A stretch of DNA of 20,878 bases from a virus: IMG/VR virus record IMGVR_UViG_3300017739_002968, positions 1-20,878 of that record; one strand, given 5' to 3'. The translations under genes and the position numbers were made by a program. The notes under the pieces are model-generated. The model made no database searches, was not told the DNA's origin, and saw nothing but the letters and a program-made list of their open reading frames with translations. How positions within the stretch are numbered: the stretch's first letter is position 1; each line of letters begins with the position of its first letter. Shown here in pieces: positions 1 through 6,838 of the stretch.

Positions 1-329
1 TGGCAGAAGTATACACACAAACTTTCAGAGAGATGCTAAATAAGTCTATAACGAATACCAAACCAAAGATTCAAGCCGCCTATGCTGAAATGACAAAGTT
101 TTATGATGCCTTTCAGGCAGCCGAAGAAGAATCTAGGATTTATATCGCAGAAGGAGATGCAACCATAGGCATTAAAGTTTTGGAAAAGCTTGAAGCTAGT
201 GAGACGCACTTTAAAAACATGGCTGATAACATATCAGGAGTCGGAAGCGTTAAGCGACCAACACCCTCAGCAGTGACAGAAACAAGCCTATCTGAACTCG
301 ACAAATTAATTGCCGAAGTTTTAAAATAA
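1..329 (+). CDS. Hypothetical protein, 5' end at window edge
   Basis: The frame is open to the left edge, and bases 1-2 (tg) are followed by codons for AEVYTQTFREMLNK. The real start is therefore probably an NTG whose first base lies just outside the window, giving about 108 aa. The in-frame ATG at 33 has only a poor SD (agagag) and is less likely. The product is mostly helical by composition, with an Ala/Glu-rich centre and a Ser/Thr/Pro-rich stretch before the C-terminus. No family recognised. It ends just ahead of the groEL promoter. A virion or assembly role is possible only by position next to the chaperonin. Confidence 0.7.
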   Translation, partial: AEVYTQTFREMLNKSITNTKPKIQAAYAEMTKFYDAFQAAEEESRIYIAEGDATIGIKVLEKLEASETHFKNMADNISGVGSVKRPTPSAVTETSLSELDKLIAEVLK

Positions 330-334
330 AACAC

Positions 335-363
335 TTGACAGAACCTATATAACAGGTTATAAT
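335..363 (+). promoter_or_regulatory. Sigma70-type promoter of groEL with internal palindrome
   Basis: TTGACA at 335-340, a 17-bp spacer, and TATAAT at 358-363 match the consensus. A palindrome TATAAC-AG-GTTATA (348-361) overlaps the -10 and could be an operator. The block CACTTGACAGAA and the ATAACNNGTTAYAAT arrangement recur in the same phase at the promoter at 5959. No GGACA-N5-TGTCC element is present here. Confidence 0.85.
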
Positions 364-391
364 ATAATATAAGTTTAACCATGGAGGCCAA

Positions 392-1963
392 ATGAACAAA
401 ACTTATGCTAACGGGAGCGCTTTGTCCGAAGCACTTCTGAGAGGTATCGACACCCTTGCCGACAATGTGGCAAGCACCCTCGGTCCCAAAGGACGCAACG
501 TGATACTATATCACAAAGAACAGAACACCCCCGTCGTAACAAAAGACGGAGTAACCATCGCAAAGTTCATCGAACTTGATGACCCGGTTGAGCACGTAGG
601 AGCACAGATTGTAAAGCAAGCAGCCGAACAGTCAGCCAGCACAGCCGGTGATGGAACAACAACAACCACCGTACTTGCAAGAGCCATGATAAGAGAAGCA
701 CAAAAGTATATAGCAACAGGAGTATCGCCTATTGAACTCAAGAGAGGAATGGACGCTGCTTGTGAGCAAATAGTTGAGACTCTTAAGGAGCAAGCAAGAC
801 AAATAAGATCCGAAGAAGACATCAGAGATATTGCAACCATATCAGCAAACAACGATGACTCGATTGGAACCCTTGTATCCACAGCAGTTGATAGAGCCGG
901 TAAGGATGGCTCTGTCCTCATTGAAGAAGCAAGGTCTATGAAGACCACCTTGGAACTTATCGAAGGTTTTAGAATGGACTCTGGGTACCTTGCAAGCTCA
1001 TTTATAACCAACGAGCGAAGCGGAATGGTTGAATATGATAACCCACTTATCTTGGTCACAGATGATAAGGTGGAACACGTAGAACAGATCTACCCAACTT
1101 TGGAATTAGCAGCAAGAGAATCCCGACCTCTTGTTCTGGTGGCCTCCGAAGTGGAGGGACAGGCTCTTGCTGCCCTCATTATGAATAGCGTTAGGGGCAC
1201 GATGAAAGTCTGTGCCGTTAAAGCACCGAGATATGGCGAGGAGCGAAGGAAGATCCTTCGTGACCTCTGCCTATCCATCGGAGCCACTTTTATTACTAGG
1301 GAAGATGGACTTCAACTGAAGGACATACAACTTGGCCACTTTGGCCAATCTAAGTCAGTCTCCGTAGGAAAACTATGGACAACAATTGTAGGAGGTAAAG
1401 GCGACTATGATGGTATCGATAAACAAATCGAGGCTCTTAAGGCCGAGATATCGCAAACCGAAAACATTAAAGAATGCGAACGAATCCAAGAAAGGATAAC
1501 AAGACTCGCCTCCGGTGTGGCAGTTATTCGTGTCGGTGCAGCAACTGAGATCGAAATGATTGAGAAGAAGCATCGCATTGAAGACGCACTGGAGGCGGTT
1601 CGATCCGCTCAGGAGATGGGAGTCATTGCAGGTGGTGGTTCAGCCCTTGCAAGAGTCTCTGACCTTGTTTCTGTGGCTAGCAATGGCCAAGGCGGTATGT
1701 TGGGGCACAAGATAGTGCTAGATGCTTGCACTGCCCCGTTGCGACAAATGTGTGAGAACGCTGGAGAGTCTCCTGACTTGATAACCGAAAAGGTAAAAGC
1801 AGCTGGGCAAAACTGTGGTTACAACTTCATGACTGGAGAGGTAGAAAACTTTTTTGAAACTGGTGTTATTGACCCGGTCAAGGTCACTATTTCAGCATTA
1901 GAGAACGCTACATCTGTAGCTTCGACACTAATTACAACCAACTACGCTGTAGTTAAAGCATAG
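392..1963 (+). CDS. groEL: Phage-encoded chaperonin GroEL (Cpn60)
   Basis: A 523-aa group I chaperonin, the ATP-driven folding ring that normally works with a GroES lid in the cytoplasm. The ATP site LGPKGR (30-35), GDGTTT (86-91, Asp87) and IEDAL with Asp398 fall at the same residue numbers as in E. coli GroEL by hand alignment. AGGG (413-416) is also present. Apical-domain GroES/substrate-contact positions are partly kept: Tyr199, Phe204, Leu237, Glu238, Leu259 and Asn265 are retained, while 203 is Ser, 234 Tyr and 264 Met. The C-terminus ends ...NYAVVKA without the Gly-Gly-Met tail. SD ATGGAGGCC precedes the ATG, behind its own promoter. No GroES gene is visible here, so it would need host GroES or one encoded elsewhere. 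In phages such proteins are thought to fold capsid or other virion proteins. Confidence 0.97.
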   Translation: MNKTYANGSALSEALLRGIDTLADNVASTLGPKGRNVILYHKEQNTPVVTKDGVTIAKFIELDDPVEHVGAQIVKQAAEQSASTAGDGTTTTTVLARAMIREAQKYIATGVSPIELKRGMDAACEQIVETLKEQARQIRSEEDIRDIATISANNDDSIGTLVSTAVDRAGKDGSVLIEEARSMKTTLELIEGFRMDSGYLASSFITNERSGMVEYDNPLILVTDDKVEHVEQIYPTLELAARESRPLVLVASEVEGQALAALIMNSVRGTMKVCAVKAPRYGEERRKILRDLCLSIGATFITREDGLQLKDIQLGHFGQSKSVSVGKLWTTIVGGKGDYDGIDKQIEALKAEISQTENIKECERIQERITRLASGVAVIRVGAATEIEMIEKKHRIEDALEAVRSAQEMGVIAGGGSALARVSDLVSVASNGQGGMLGHKIVLDACTAPLRQMCENAGESPDLITEKVKAAGQNCGYNFMTGEVENFFETGVIDPVKVTISALENATSVASTLITTNYAVVKA

Positions 1964-1983
1964 CACTAACGGGGGCCAAACCA

Positions 1984-2247
1984 ATGACTGATGAACAAAT
2001 GCAAAACTTGCTAACTTCCATTATCGAGATGAAGAACAATCTTGAACGAATGGCAGAAAAGCAAGAAGAAATGATCGAAGACGTTAAGGAGATTAAGAAA
2101 GCAGTATATGATCCAGAACAGGGTCTGTATGCTAGAATAAAAGCCTTGGAAACTTGGAAAGATTCTACATCAAAAGTTATATGGGTTGTTATGACTACTG
2201 TCATTGGCTTGGCAACCGCCACATTTTATCAAAACTTTATACAATAA
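1984..2247 (+). CDS. XhlA-like coiled-coil protein with C-terminal membrane segment
   Basis: This 87-aa protein has a long charged heptad-like region (about 1-45, EEMIEDVKEIKKAV), then RIKALETWKDS, then one hydrophobic span at about 62-80 (KVIWVVMTTVIGLATATF). That order resembles the phage haemolysin XhlA/holin-accessory family, which anchors to the membrane and helps lysis. The assignment rests on architecture and the ALETW-like motif, not on a search. SD GGGGGCC lies upstream, 21 bp after groEL. Other small phage membrane proteins share this layout. Confidence 0.55.
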   Translation: MTDEQMQNLLTSIIEMKNNLERMAEKQEEMIEDVKEIKKAVYDPEQGLYARIKALETWKDSTSKVIWVVMTTVIGLATATFYQNFIQ

Positions 2248-2257
2248 TGGAGGCACA

Positions 2258-2548
2258 ATGAAAGTAAAGATAGCATACACCGTTGATTTAGAAGAGGTGG
2301 AATTAGAAGTACAGGAGCTTGTGACAAGGGCTTTAAACAATTTGGAGACCGCCCAGTCAACAACAGAGTACGTCTGTGATAAATTGGATACTCAACAAGA
2401 TAGTGTTGAGGGTTTAATAGAAAAAATAGAACAAGCTAGACTAGAAATGCTAAAAGCAGATACGATACTGAATGACTGTCAAACAATATTAACAGGCTAC
2501 AGTGGTATACTAAAAGAAGCAGAGGAGAAGAAAGATGAGCCACTTTAA
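2258..2548 (+). CDS. Hypothetical acidic coiled-coil protein
   Basis: A 96-aa product starting MKVKIAYTVDLEEVE. I chose the ATG at 2258 because it follows TGGAGGCACA at good spacing; the in-frame ATG upstream at 2204 lies inside the preceding gene and has no SD. The sequence is rich in Glu, Leu and Gln with an extended predicted helix (about 10-90). The stop overlaps the next gene by 14 bp. No family assigned; similar short coiled-coil proteins are common beside GDLV-type genes in marine phages. Confidence 0.8.
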   Translation: MKVKIAYTVDLEEVELEVQELVTRALNNLETAQSTTEYVCDKLDTQQDSVEGLIEKIEQARLEMLKADTILNDCQTILTGYSGILKEAEEKKDEPL

Positions 2549-2822
2549 AACAGGTGATCTTGTACACATTCCTTCTGGCTCATACAGAATGAAAGTATAC
2601 TCGCAAGATGATCAGTACAAGATACCATTTAGCGCAAACATACTAACTGAGCCATTGATTGGGGTTTTTAAAGAGTCTGTCGACAATACGACTTCTGTCG
2701 TTGTCTTTCACGACGGTGAATGGATTGTCGAAAATAGCTGCGTTTATTCAAAAATACAAGGAGAAAAGAATGTTAGAGTTAGTGAGCATAAGCAAGATCG
2801 GCGACAACTGGCATCTGTCTAG
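2535..2822 (+). CDS. Hypothetical GDLV-family protein (TGDLVHIPSGS)
   Basis: A 95-aa product that begins MSHFKTGDLVHIPSGS and continues with a beta-rich pattern (PLIGVF, TSVVVFHDGEWIVE) ending in a charged tail. It is the leftmost member of the family expanded after 6 kb and is longer than most of them. Start supported by GAGGAGAAG 5' of the ATG. Its last 53 bp overlap the next gene, whose SD (AAGGAG, 2758-2763) is inside this frame. Role unknown. Confidence 0.8.
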   Translation: MSHFKTGDLVHIPSGSYRMKVYSQDDQYKIPFSANILTEPLIGVFKESVDNTTSVVVFHDGEWIVENSCVYSKIQGEKNVRVSEHKQDRRQLASV

Positions 2823-3045
2823 AATAGTTGTCAATCCTGAGCACATTTCAATCATAACCGAGGCGGTAAGTTACAACAATCTTCTTCGCGAAGGCAAGAT
2901 TGATTTGGGTTTGAACCCTAAAGTCACCTTTAGTAAGGTCAGTATGAAGGGACACTCAGGCTTTACAGACTTGATAGCTATTGGGTCACCTGAGCAAATC
3001 TTAGAAAAGATAAACACAAAAGCAAAGATTTTACTAAAGGGTTAA
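2770..3045 (+). CDS. Hypothetical protein, FlbD/SwrD-like pattern
   Basis: A 91-aa protein. The ATG at 2770 follows CAAGGAGAAAAGA, whereas the longer in-frame start at 2659 lies deep in the previous gene without an SD. The layout LxxIVVNPEHISIIT, a variable middle, and GSPEQILEKI near the C-terminus recalls the small FlbD/SwrD-type fold, but this is only a resemblance. It ends 2 bp before the glutaredoxin gene, suggesting co-translation. Confidence 0.75.
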   Translation: MLELVSISKIGDNWHLSRIVVNPEHISIITEAVSYNNLLREGKIDLGLNPKVTFSKVSMKGHSGFTDLIAIGSPEQILEKINTKAKILLKG

Positions 3046-3047
3046 TT

Positions 3048-3323
3048 ATGTACATTATTTATGGAAAAAAACAATGTGGCTATTGTCAAAGGGCCATAAC
3101 CCTGTTACGTAGCCGTGGTTTTGATTTTACATACCATTCTATGGACACAAAGCTAACACAGTTAATGGAACTATCTACTATTTACAATTGGAGAACAGTT
3201 CCCTTGATAATAAAAATAGAAAGTGAAGAGGAACACTTTGTTGGTGGTTATGATGATCTTGTCAAAACAATCGAAAACAAGGCACCTGAGAAGGATGATC
3301 AGCCGCTTGACCAGGTTGATTGA
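3048..3323 (+). CDS. Glutaredoxin
   Basis: A 91-aa thioredoxin-fold redox protein. The active site CGYC occupies residues 10-13, the cis-proline motif TVP is at 50-52, and GGYDD at 66-70 matches the glutathione-binding end of glutaredoxins. Phage glutaredoxins typically reduce ribonucleotide reductase or regulate redox state in the host cytoplasm. No reductase gene is present in this window. The C-terminal 15 residues (KAPEKDDQPLDQVD) are an acidic extension overlapped by the next gene. Confidence 0.92.
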   Translation: MYIIYGKKQCGYCQRAITLLRSRGFDFTYHSMDTKLTQLMELSTIYNWRTVPLIIKIESEEEHFVGGYDDLVKTIENKAPEKDDQPLDQVD

Positions 3324-3651
3324 CCACGAACTATATTGCAAAGTTGTGTTCAAAGAACCAGAGTCGTACTTCTTCCCTTCAGAAGATTACTATGATAATG
3401 ATGGTGATTATGGCGCAATCTTAGTTAAATCCAGACGCTCCAACTGGGACACCATATTGGAAATGGTTCCCTTGATAGGTGAAGCACACGTACACTTTAT
3501 GATGCTAACAGAGGGAGTCGAAGAGCAGGAGAGACCTCCCATAGTGCAATACTATGAACACTGGAGAAAGGGTCTTTACTGGTTGAAGATGCGAGGTTTC
3601 AAAATAGATGAAAGGGCATGCTATAAAAGAATGCTTGAGAAACTAACCTAG
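3295..3651 (+). CDS. Hypothetical protein
   Basis: A 118-aa product if it starts at ATG 3295 (MISRLTRLIDHELYCK). Upstream in-frame ATGs at 3223 and 3250 lie inside the glutaredoxin frame. The SD is poor (GAGAAGG touches the ATG), so the start is uncertain. The protein has an acidic aromatic patch (ESYFFPSEDYYDND) and a C-terminal part rich in Trp, Tyr and Lys. It ends tail to tail with the reverse-strand amidohydrolase gene, overlapping it by 9 bp. No family recognised. Confidence 0.65.
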   Translation: MISRLTRLIDHELYCKVVFKEPESYFFPSEDYYDNDGDYGAILVKSRRSNWDTILEMVPLIGEAHVHFMMLTEGVEEQERPPIVQYYEHWRKGLYWLKMRGFKIDERACYKRMLEKLT

Positions 3652-4584
3652 TATCTTTTCGCCATTGTTGTAGGCGAGGTCTATAAGAATGTCATCATCA
3701 TAGATCTTATAAGCCTCCAATAGAAGCCTTAACTCAAACATCATATCACCGTTACAATAAGGTTTATAAATATCTTCAATGTTGTCGGTGCCAATACCAA
3801 CCGTAAGACCCCATTCCAACATCTCATCAACTGGTGTGAGAGAGTTGTGAGTGGGGCTTAGTCGTTCTGTGCGCTGATGGTCTATCCATGCAGACGGGCA
3901 AGAAACAAACTGTAGACCTGCGTCCTTTGATATTTCGTATACGTACTGTCTATATTTTTTTGTGTGGCATGCCAATGATATGGAGTGCACTGCAACGACT
4001 TGACCATGCATGTTGGCACTTAGGGTCTTGAGCGCTAACCACTCTGTTTCCTGTTCTTTGCTTGTGTTTAGTTGGTCTACATGCACGTGGACTTTTTTAT
4101 CTGTGGCTTTGGCCAAAGAGAAGAGTATGTCTAGGTGCCTATCGGAATCAGCATCAGACTTTGGTAAACCTCCCAGGAAATCTAAATGATCAATGTTGTT
4201 TTCAAGCAATTTGAGGTTTTCATCTGTGAAGCCGCCTACTGTTTGATTTCCTATATATAAATCAAAGCCAATCTTAGATAGCTCTCTTTTGGCTGCAACG
4301 GCAGCATTCAGGGCCTTTGTTTTCACCGTGCTGTCTAAGTCCACAAAAGAGACAAGCTTGTGTACATCGTACTCTCTCTGCTTAATACAGGCATTATATA
4401 TACCATGGTAGTATTGCTCTTCCGTCAGGGCGCTCTTTACCTCATTGACCAGCTCCCACTTTTGCAACAAGCCTTTCTTTATAAAATCCTTATTGGTGTA
4501 CTGTATGGTCCCTGCTCTATCAATATGAGCATGACAGTTGAAAAAACCGTTCTTAAGTTTAGTTCTTAACCTTTCCACAGACAT
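3643..4584 (-). CDS. Cytosine-deaminase-like amidohydrolase
   Basis: A 313-aa metal-dependent hydrolase (TIM barrel) of the amidohydrolase superfamily, most like the CodA cytosine deaminase group. Visible motifs, counted from the upstream TTG at 4587, are HAH (His19/His21), HVHVDQ with His169, AVHSISLA with His201, and GIGTDNIED with Asp268. These match CodA metal and catalytic positions, except that the CodA HCDE acid is Gln here (Gln172). The flanking beta-sandwich of full-length members is largely missing. I chose the ATG at 4584; there is no clear SD on this strand, unlike its neighbours. It is the only reverse-strand gene seen, so it looks like cargo. The substrate could be a pyrimidine or another amidine/amide; catalytic competence is uncertain. 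Confidence 0.85.
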   Translation of the reverse strand: MSVERLRTKLKNGFFNCHAHIDRAGTIQYTNKDFIKKGLLQKWELVNEVKSALTEEQYYHGIYNACIKQREYDVHKLVSFVDLDSTVKTKALNAAVAAKRELSKIGFDLYIGNQTVGGFTDENLKLLENNIDHLDFLGGLPKSDADSDRHLDILFSLAKATDKKVHVHVDQLNTSKEQETEWLALKTLSANMHGQVVAVHSISLACHTKKYRQYVYEISKDAGLQFVSCPSAWIDHQRTERLSPTHNSLTPVDEMLEWGLTVGIGTDNIEDIYKPYCNGDMMFELRLLLEAYKIYDDDILIDLAYNNGEKILG

Positions 4585-4623
4585 CAAAATAAATAGTATG
4601 TAGTGTTTTTTGTAGCTTTCGTA

Positions 4624-4657
4624 ACGCCCCGCCCTAGTTACTTTAGGGAGTGGGCGT
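4624..4657 (+). promoter_or_regulatory. Hairpin covering the protease SD
   Basis: ACGCCC (4624-4629) pairs with GGGCGT (4652-4657), and CCCTA (4632-4636) pairs with TAGGG (4644-4648) around a 7-nt loop. The SD AGGGAG (4645-4650) is inside the structure, and the last paired base is adjacent to the ATG at 4658. Such a fold could limit ribosome access until it melts. The pairing is seen; regulation is inference. Confidence 0.5.
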
Positions 4658-5377
4658 ATGTTTATATTATTTTTTATTTTTGCGTGTCAAATGTTTTACT
4701 ATGAGGATGACACCACAAAAGAGTTTGAACTAGCCAAGGTTACTCAAAGTTATAATACCGGAATCAATAGAGCGATTGACTCGTCGCTCAGGATAGATGT
4801 ATACGACTCGGCCGGACAAAGAATTGGTCATGGCTCCGGCAATCTGTTCAGGATAGCCAGCAAAGTGTTTGTTATTACTGCCTCGCACGTGGTTCAAGAT
4901 ACCGACAGGGTTGTGCTGACGGAGAAGAGTGGCGCCATGGTGCCTGGTCTGATTGTTTGGGCCAATTTACATAGTGACGTGGCCATTATCTTGCCCTTGA
5001 GTGAATTCAAATCCACAGAACCCAGCAGCTACGTTAATAATAAAAGCGTCAATTTAGACGGGAAAAACCTATATTTTCATGGATACCCCAGCGACCACAA
5101 TGGTCTTTTAATTGAGGGTTTCGTAAGCAGTACTGGTTACTCTAATTTGATAATGCAATCAAACGCTTGGTTTGGTGCTAGCGGTTCCGTTGTATTTGAC
5201 CAGTCCGGTCGCGCAGTGGGCATTGTCCATGCCATAACGATGGAACTGAACCCGTTTACGGGCATGCCTGTTTTTATTGAAACAGTGGTGGTAGTGAATC
5301 GTGTCTACGACTTAAGTAGAAAGGATATTTTAAGGATACTGGGAGATGGAGAAATTAAGAATAGGAACGCTGATTGA
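4658..5377 (+). CDS. Trypsin/HtrA-like serine protease
   Basis: A 239-aa chymotrypsin-fold endopeptidase. The triad is visible: His77 in ITASHVV, Asp107 in SDVAI, and Ser175 in GASGS. The N-terminus (MFILFFIFAC) is strongly hydrophobic with Cys10, so it may be a signal anchor or a lipoprotein-type signal (IFAC), though it lacks the usual positive residues. No PDZ domain follows the catalytic part. An outward or membrane location is therefore plausible, perhaps processing envelope or virion proteins. It is divergent from the amidohydrolase with only 73 bp between starts. Its SD is buried in a hairpin. The 3' end overlaps the next gene by 32 bp. Confidence 0.85.
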   Translation: MFILFFIFACQMFYYEDDTTKEFELAKVTQSYNTGINRAIDSSLRIDVYDSAGQRIGHGSGNLFRIASKVFVITASHVVQDTDRVVLTEKSGAMVPGLIVWANLHSDVAIILPLSEFKSTEPSSYVNNKSVNLDGKNLYFHGYPSDHNGLLIEGFVSSTGYSNLIMQSNAWFGASGSVVFDQSGRAVGIVHAITMELNPFTGMPVFIETVVVVNRVYDLSRKDILRILGDGEIKNRNAD

Positions 5378-5699
5378 GGATAATGATAAGGTTGGCGTAA
5401 TAACGAAAGTAATTGAAATGGGTCACCTAGACACCGAGAACCAATTAATAAAATGGCGCGCCAACTACGAGATACACTACGTAGATGGTATAGTGGCTAT
5501 AATAGCATGCACTACGATTGAAAGGCTAATAAACGAAGGCAGAATTATGATCATCTACCGACCTACTGCCCCCCTACCCCACTCCCCTCGCGATCTGCTT
5601 GATGAGTACATGAGCGAGTCCGAAAGAGAGCAACAGCAAAAGAAAAACCGGAGGACTAACTGTGGAGAAAAGCAAACTCAACATAAAAAAGAAGAATAA
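5346..5699 (+). CDS. Hypothetical protein with GDLV-like N-terminal barrel and basic tail
   Basis: A 117-aa product. Residues 1-60 (RIGTLIEDNDKVGVITKV and onward) look like a diverged member of the GDLV family. The remainder is a proline-containing linker followed by a very hydrophilic Gln/Lys/Glu-rich tail, so it is longer than the typical 50-60 aa members. GGGAG sits directly before the ATG and AAGGAT is further upstream. Its start lies within the end of the protease gene, consistent with translational coupling. Confidence 0.7.
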   Translation: MEKLRIGTLIEDNDKVGVITKVIEMGHLDTENQLIKWRANYEIHYVDGIVAIIACTTIERLINEGRIMIIYRPTAPLPHSPRDLLDEYMSESEREQQQKKNRRTNCGEKQTQHKKEE

Positions 5700-5976
5700 A
5701 ATACTTTATTTCCTCTGGTTAGATGACCAAATAATGCACTACTGGTCAGTGTACGTCGACCTCAAGTTTCCAATGGAAGAATCGGTTGTTATTGACGAAG
5801 AGACCGAACAGAAAATTGACTCTTGTCTCGAAACTATCGATTACTTTGAAAAACACCAGGTAGCTGTGAAACAAGGCATAACGTACCAGGAGATAGATCG
5901 ATTTGTGCAGGACAATCCATCGCTGTGTTGTGAATATCTTTTTTTTCGCTTTATGCACTTGACAGAAACTCCATAA
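5662..5976 (+). CDS. Hypothetical protein (GTG start)
   Basis: A 104-aa product starting with GTG at 5662, chosen because of the SD CCGGAGGAC at proper spacing. The N-terminus is basic (KSKLNIKKKNK), followed by aromatic segments and an acidic middle (VIDEETEQKID). No domain recognised. The last codons contain the promoter for the following gene, whose TTGACA starts at 5959. Confidence 0.7.
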   Translation: MEKSKLNIKKKNKILYFLWLDDQIMHYWSVYVDLKFPMEESVVIDEETEQKIDSCLETIDYFEKHQVAVKQGITYQEIDRFVQDNPSLCCEYLFFRFMHLTETP

Positions 5977-5987
5977 CGTGTTACAAT
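5959..5987 (+). promoter_or_regulatory. Sigma70-type promoter, groEL-promoter class
   Basis: TTGACA (5959-5964), a 17-bp spacer and TACAAT (5982-5987). It shares the block CACTTGACAGAA with the groEL promoter and the dyad TAAC-GT-GTTA (5974-5983) overlapping the -10 in the same phase. It lies inside the 3' end of the upstream gene and drives the gene at 6009. Confidence 0.75.
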
Positions 5988-6008
5988 AAGATATAACTTG
6001 GAGGGAAT

Positions 6009-6269
6009 ATGAAGAACAACAGGGATGATCAATATAACATCGAGGTGTTCAACTGGACTCCAAGAAAAAAACTTAACATTTCGATAGAAGAACAAGAAAA
6101 AAAACTTAACATTTCGATAGGACAAGTAGTGACCCACACCAAATCCCCTTTGGGGATTGGGCTTGTTGTAGAACGAAGGGATGAACCCTTGTCATACAAA
6201 GTGCTTTGGCCGAAGGTTCCAAGATGCGACAAATTCATCTGCGCCGAATACCTCAAACCTGCACAATAA
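6009..6269 (+). CDS. Hypothetical protein, diverged GDLV-like with internal duplication
   Basis: An 86-aa product with SD TTGGAGGGA. The N-terminal half contains KKLNISI twice, encoded by two near-identical DNA segments 33 bp apart. Residues 38 onward (IGQVVTHTKS, GIGLVVE, YKVLWP, AEYLKP) follow the strand pattern of the GDLV family. A DNA hairpin AATCCCC-TTT-GGGGATT (6142-6158) lies within the gene. It is the last gene before the first GGACA-type promoter. Confidence 0.75.
   Translation: MKNNRDDQYNIEVFNWTPRKKLNISIEEQEKKLNISIGQVVTHTKSPLGIGLVVERRDEPLSYKVLWPKVPRCDKFICAEYLKPAQ
6062..6120 (+). repeat. In-frame direct repeat inside a gene
   Basis: The segment CAAG-A7/8-CTTAACATTTCGATAG occurs twice, ending at 6087 and 6120. 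The copies have 7 and 8 A residues, and the downstream ends are 33 bp (11 codons) apart, so KKLNISI is repeated in frame. A recent local duplication at a homopolymer run is the simplest explanation. Confidence 0.85.
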
Positions 6270-6298
6270 TTATAAGGAATCACGCATGTAAGGAAACC

Positions 6299-6341
6299 GG
6301 ACAAAAATTGTCCTTGATATAAATCCTCAGCGTGATACAAT
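6299..6341 (+). promoter_or_regulatory. GGACA operator-promoter 1
   Basis: Palindrome GGACA-AAAAT-TGTCC (6299-6313) touches the -35 TTGATA (6314-6319), followed by a 16-bp spacer and TACAAT (6336-6341). It drives the gene at 6368. It is the leftmost copy and is intergenic. Confidence 0.85.
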
Positions 6342-6367
6342 ACTGATGTAACCAAAGGAGACACACT

Positions 6368-6583
6368 ATGAACTTTACATTGAAACTCAAGATCGGTGAT
6401 CTGGTTCAGATGGTATTTCCAGACTTGCTCTGGCAGACTAGCGATGAACAAACAGCCCTCCAATATGGTGTAGTCAAGGAAGATCTTGGCAACAATCTCT
6501 ACGAGGTTCTGTGGACTAGGCATCTTTGTTTGACCGTAGTTCATGAGAGTCGTTTGAGAAAAGCGGACAAAAAATGTCCTTGA
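6368..6583 (+). CDS. GDLV-family small protein ending in operator-encoded DKKCP
   Basis: A 71-aa product with SD AAAGGAG. Residues 8-14 (KIGDLVQ) mark the family; the N-terminal extension MNFTLKL is unusual. The final residues ADKKCP and the TGA stop are encoded by operator-promoter 2, with TGA being part of its -35 TTGATA. Single-gene unit behind operator-promoter 1. Confidence 0.8.
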   Translation: MNFTLKLKIGDLVQMVFPDLLWQTSDEQTALQYGVVKEDLGNNLYEVLWTRHLCLTVVHESRLRKADKKCP

Positions 6584-6607
6584 TATTCTATTGTAATCGA
6601 TTATAAT
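6565..6607 (+). promoter_or_regulatory. GGACA operator-promoter 2
   Basis: GGACA-AAAAA-TGTCC (6565-6579), -35 TTGATA (6580-6585), 16-bp spacer, -10 TATAAT (6602-6607). It overlaps the end of the gene at 6368 and drives the GDLV array starting at 6638. Confidence 0.88.
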
Positions 6608-6637
6608 ACATTTGTCAAGAAAAAACAGGAGGTTTCT

Positions 6638-6838
6638 ATGAAATCTATTGACGATATATCAGTTGGGGATCTCATTCTTGTACCCACCACAGAACTTCTT
6701 TTTTTAGTCATGGACAAGGATGATGGCAAAGAGCACTTGTATTGTCGGCTAGTCAAGGGCAACACAACAGTGCCTATAGATTACGACGCAGTATTGGAAA
6801 TGCTTGAAAGAGACAAATGGGAGAAAGTATGCAGATAG
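6638..6838 (+). CDS. GDLV-family small protein (VGDLILVP)
   Basis: A 66-aa product with SD AGGAGGTTT. The N-terminus MKSIDDISVGDLILVP precedes the beta-rich core (FLVMDKDDG, LYCRLVKG), and the C-terminal helix-like stretch VLEMLERDKWEKV is longer than in its neighbours. The ATG of the next paralogue begins 10 bp before its stop. Confidence 0.8.
   Translation: MKSIDDISVGDLILVPTTELLFLVMDKDDGKEHLYCRLVKGNTTVPIDYDAVLEMLERDKWEKVCR

Noticed and set aside
511-1059. Long reverse-strand frame inside groEL
   Set aside because: It lies opposite a well-conserved chaperonin gene, has no SD or promoter, and its Ser/Val/Ala-rich translation is typical of a reverse-frame shadow.
4584-4623. Leaderless promoter for the amidohydrolase (TACTAT just upstream on the reverse strand)
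   Set aside because: The -10-like hexamer is at a plausible distance from the ATG, but no -35 match was found at normal spacing.
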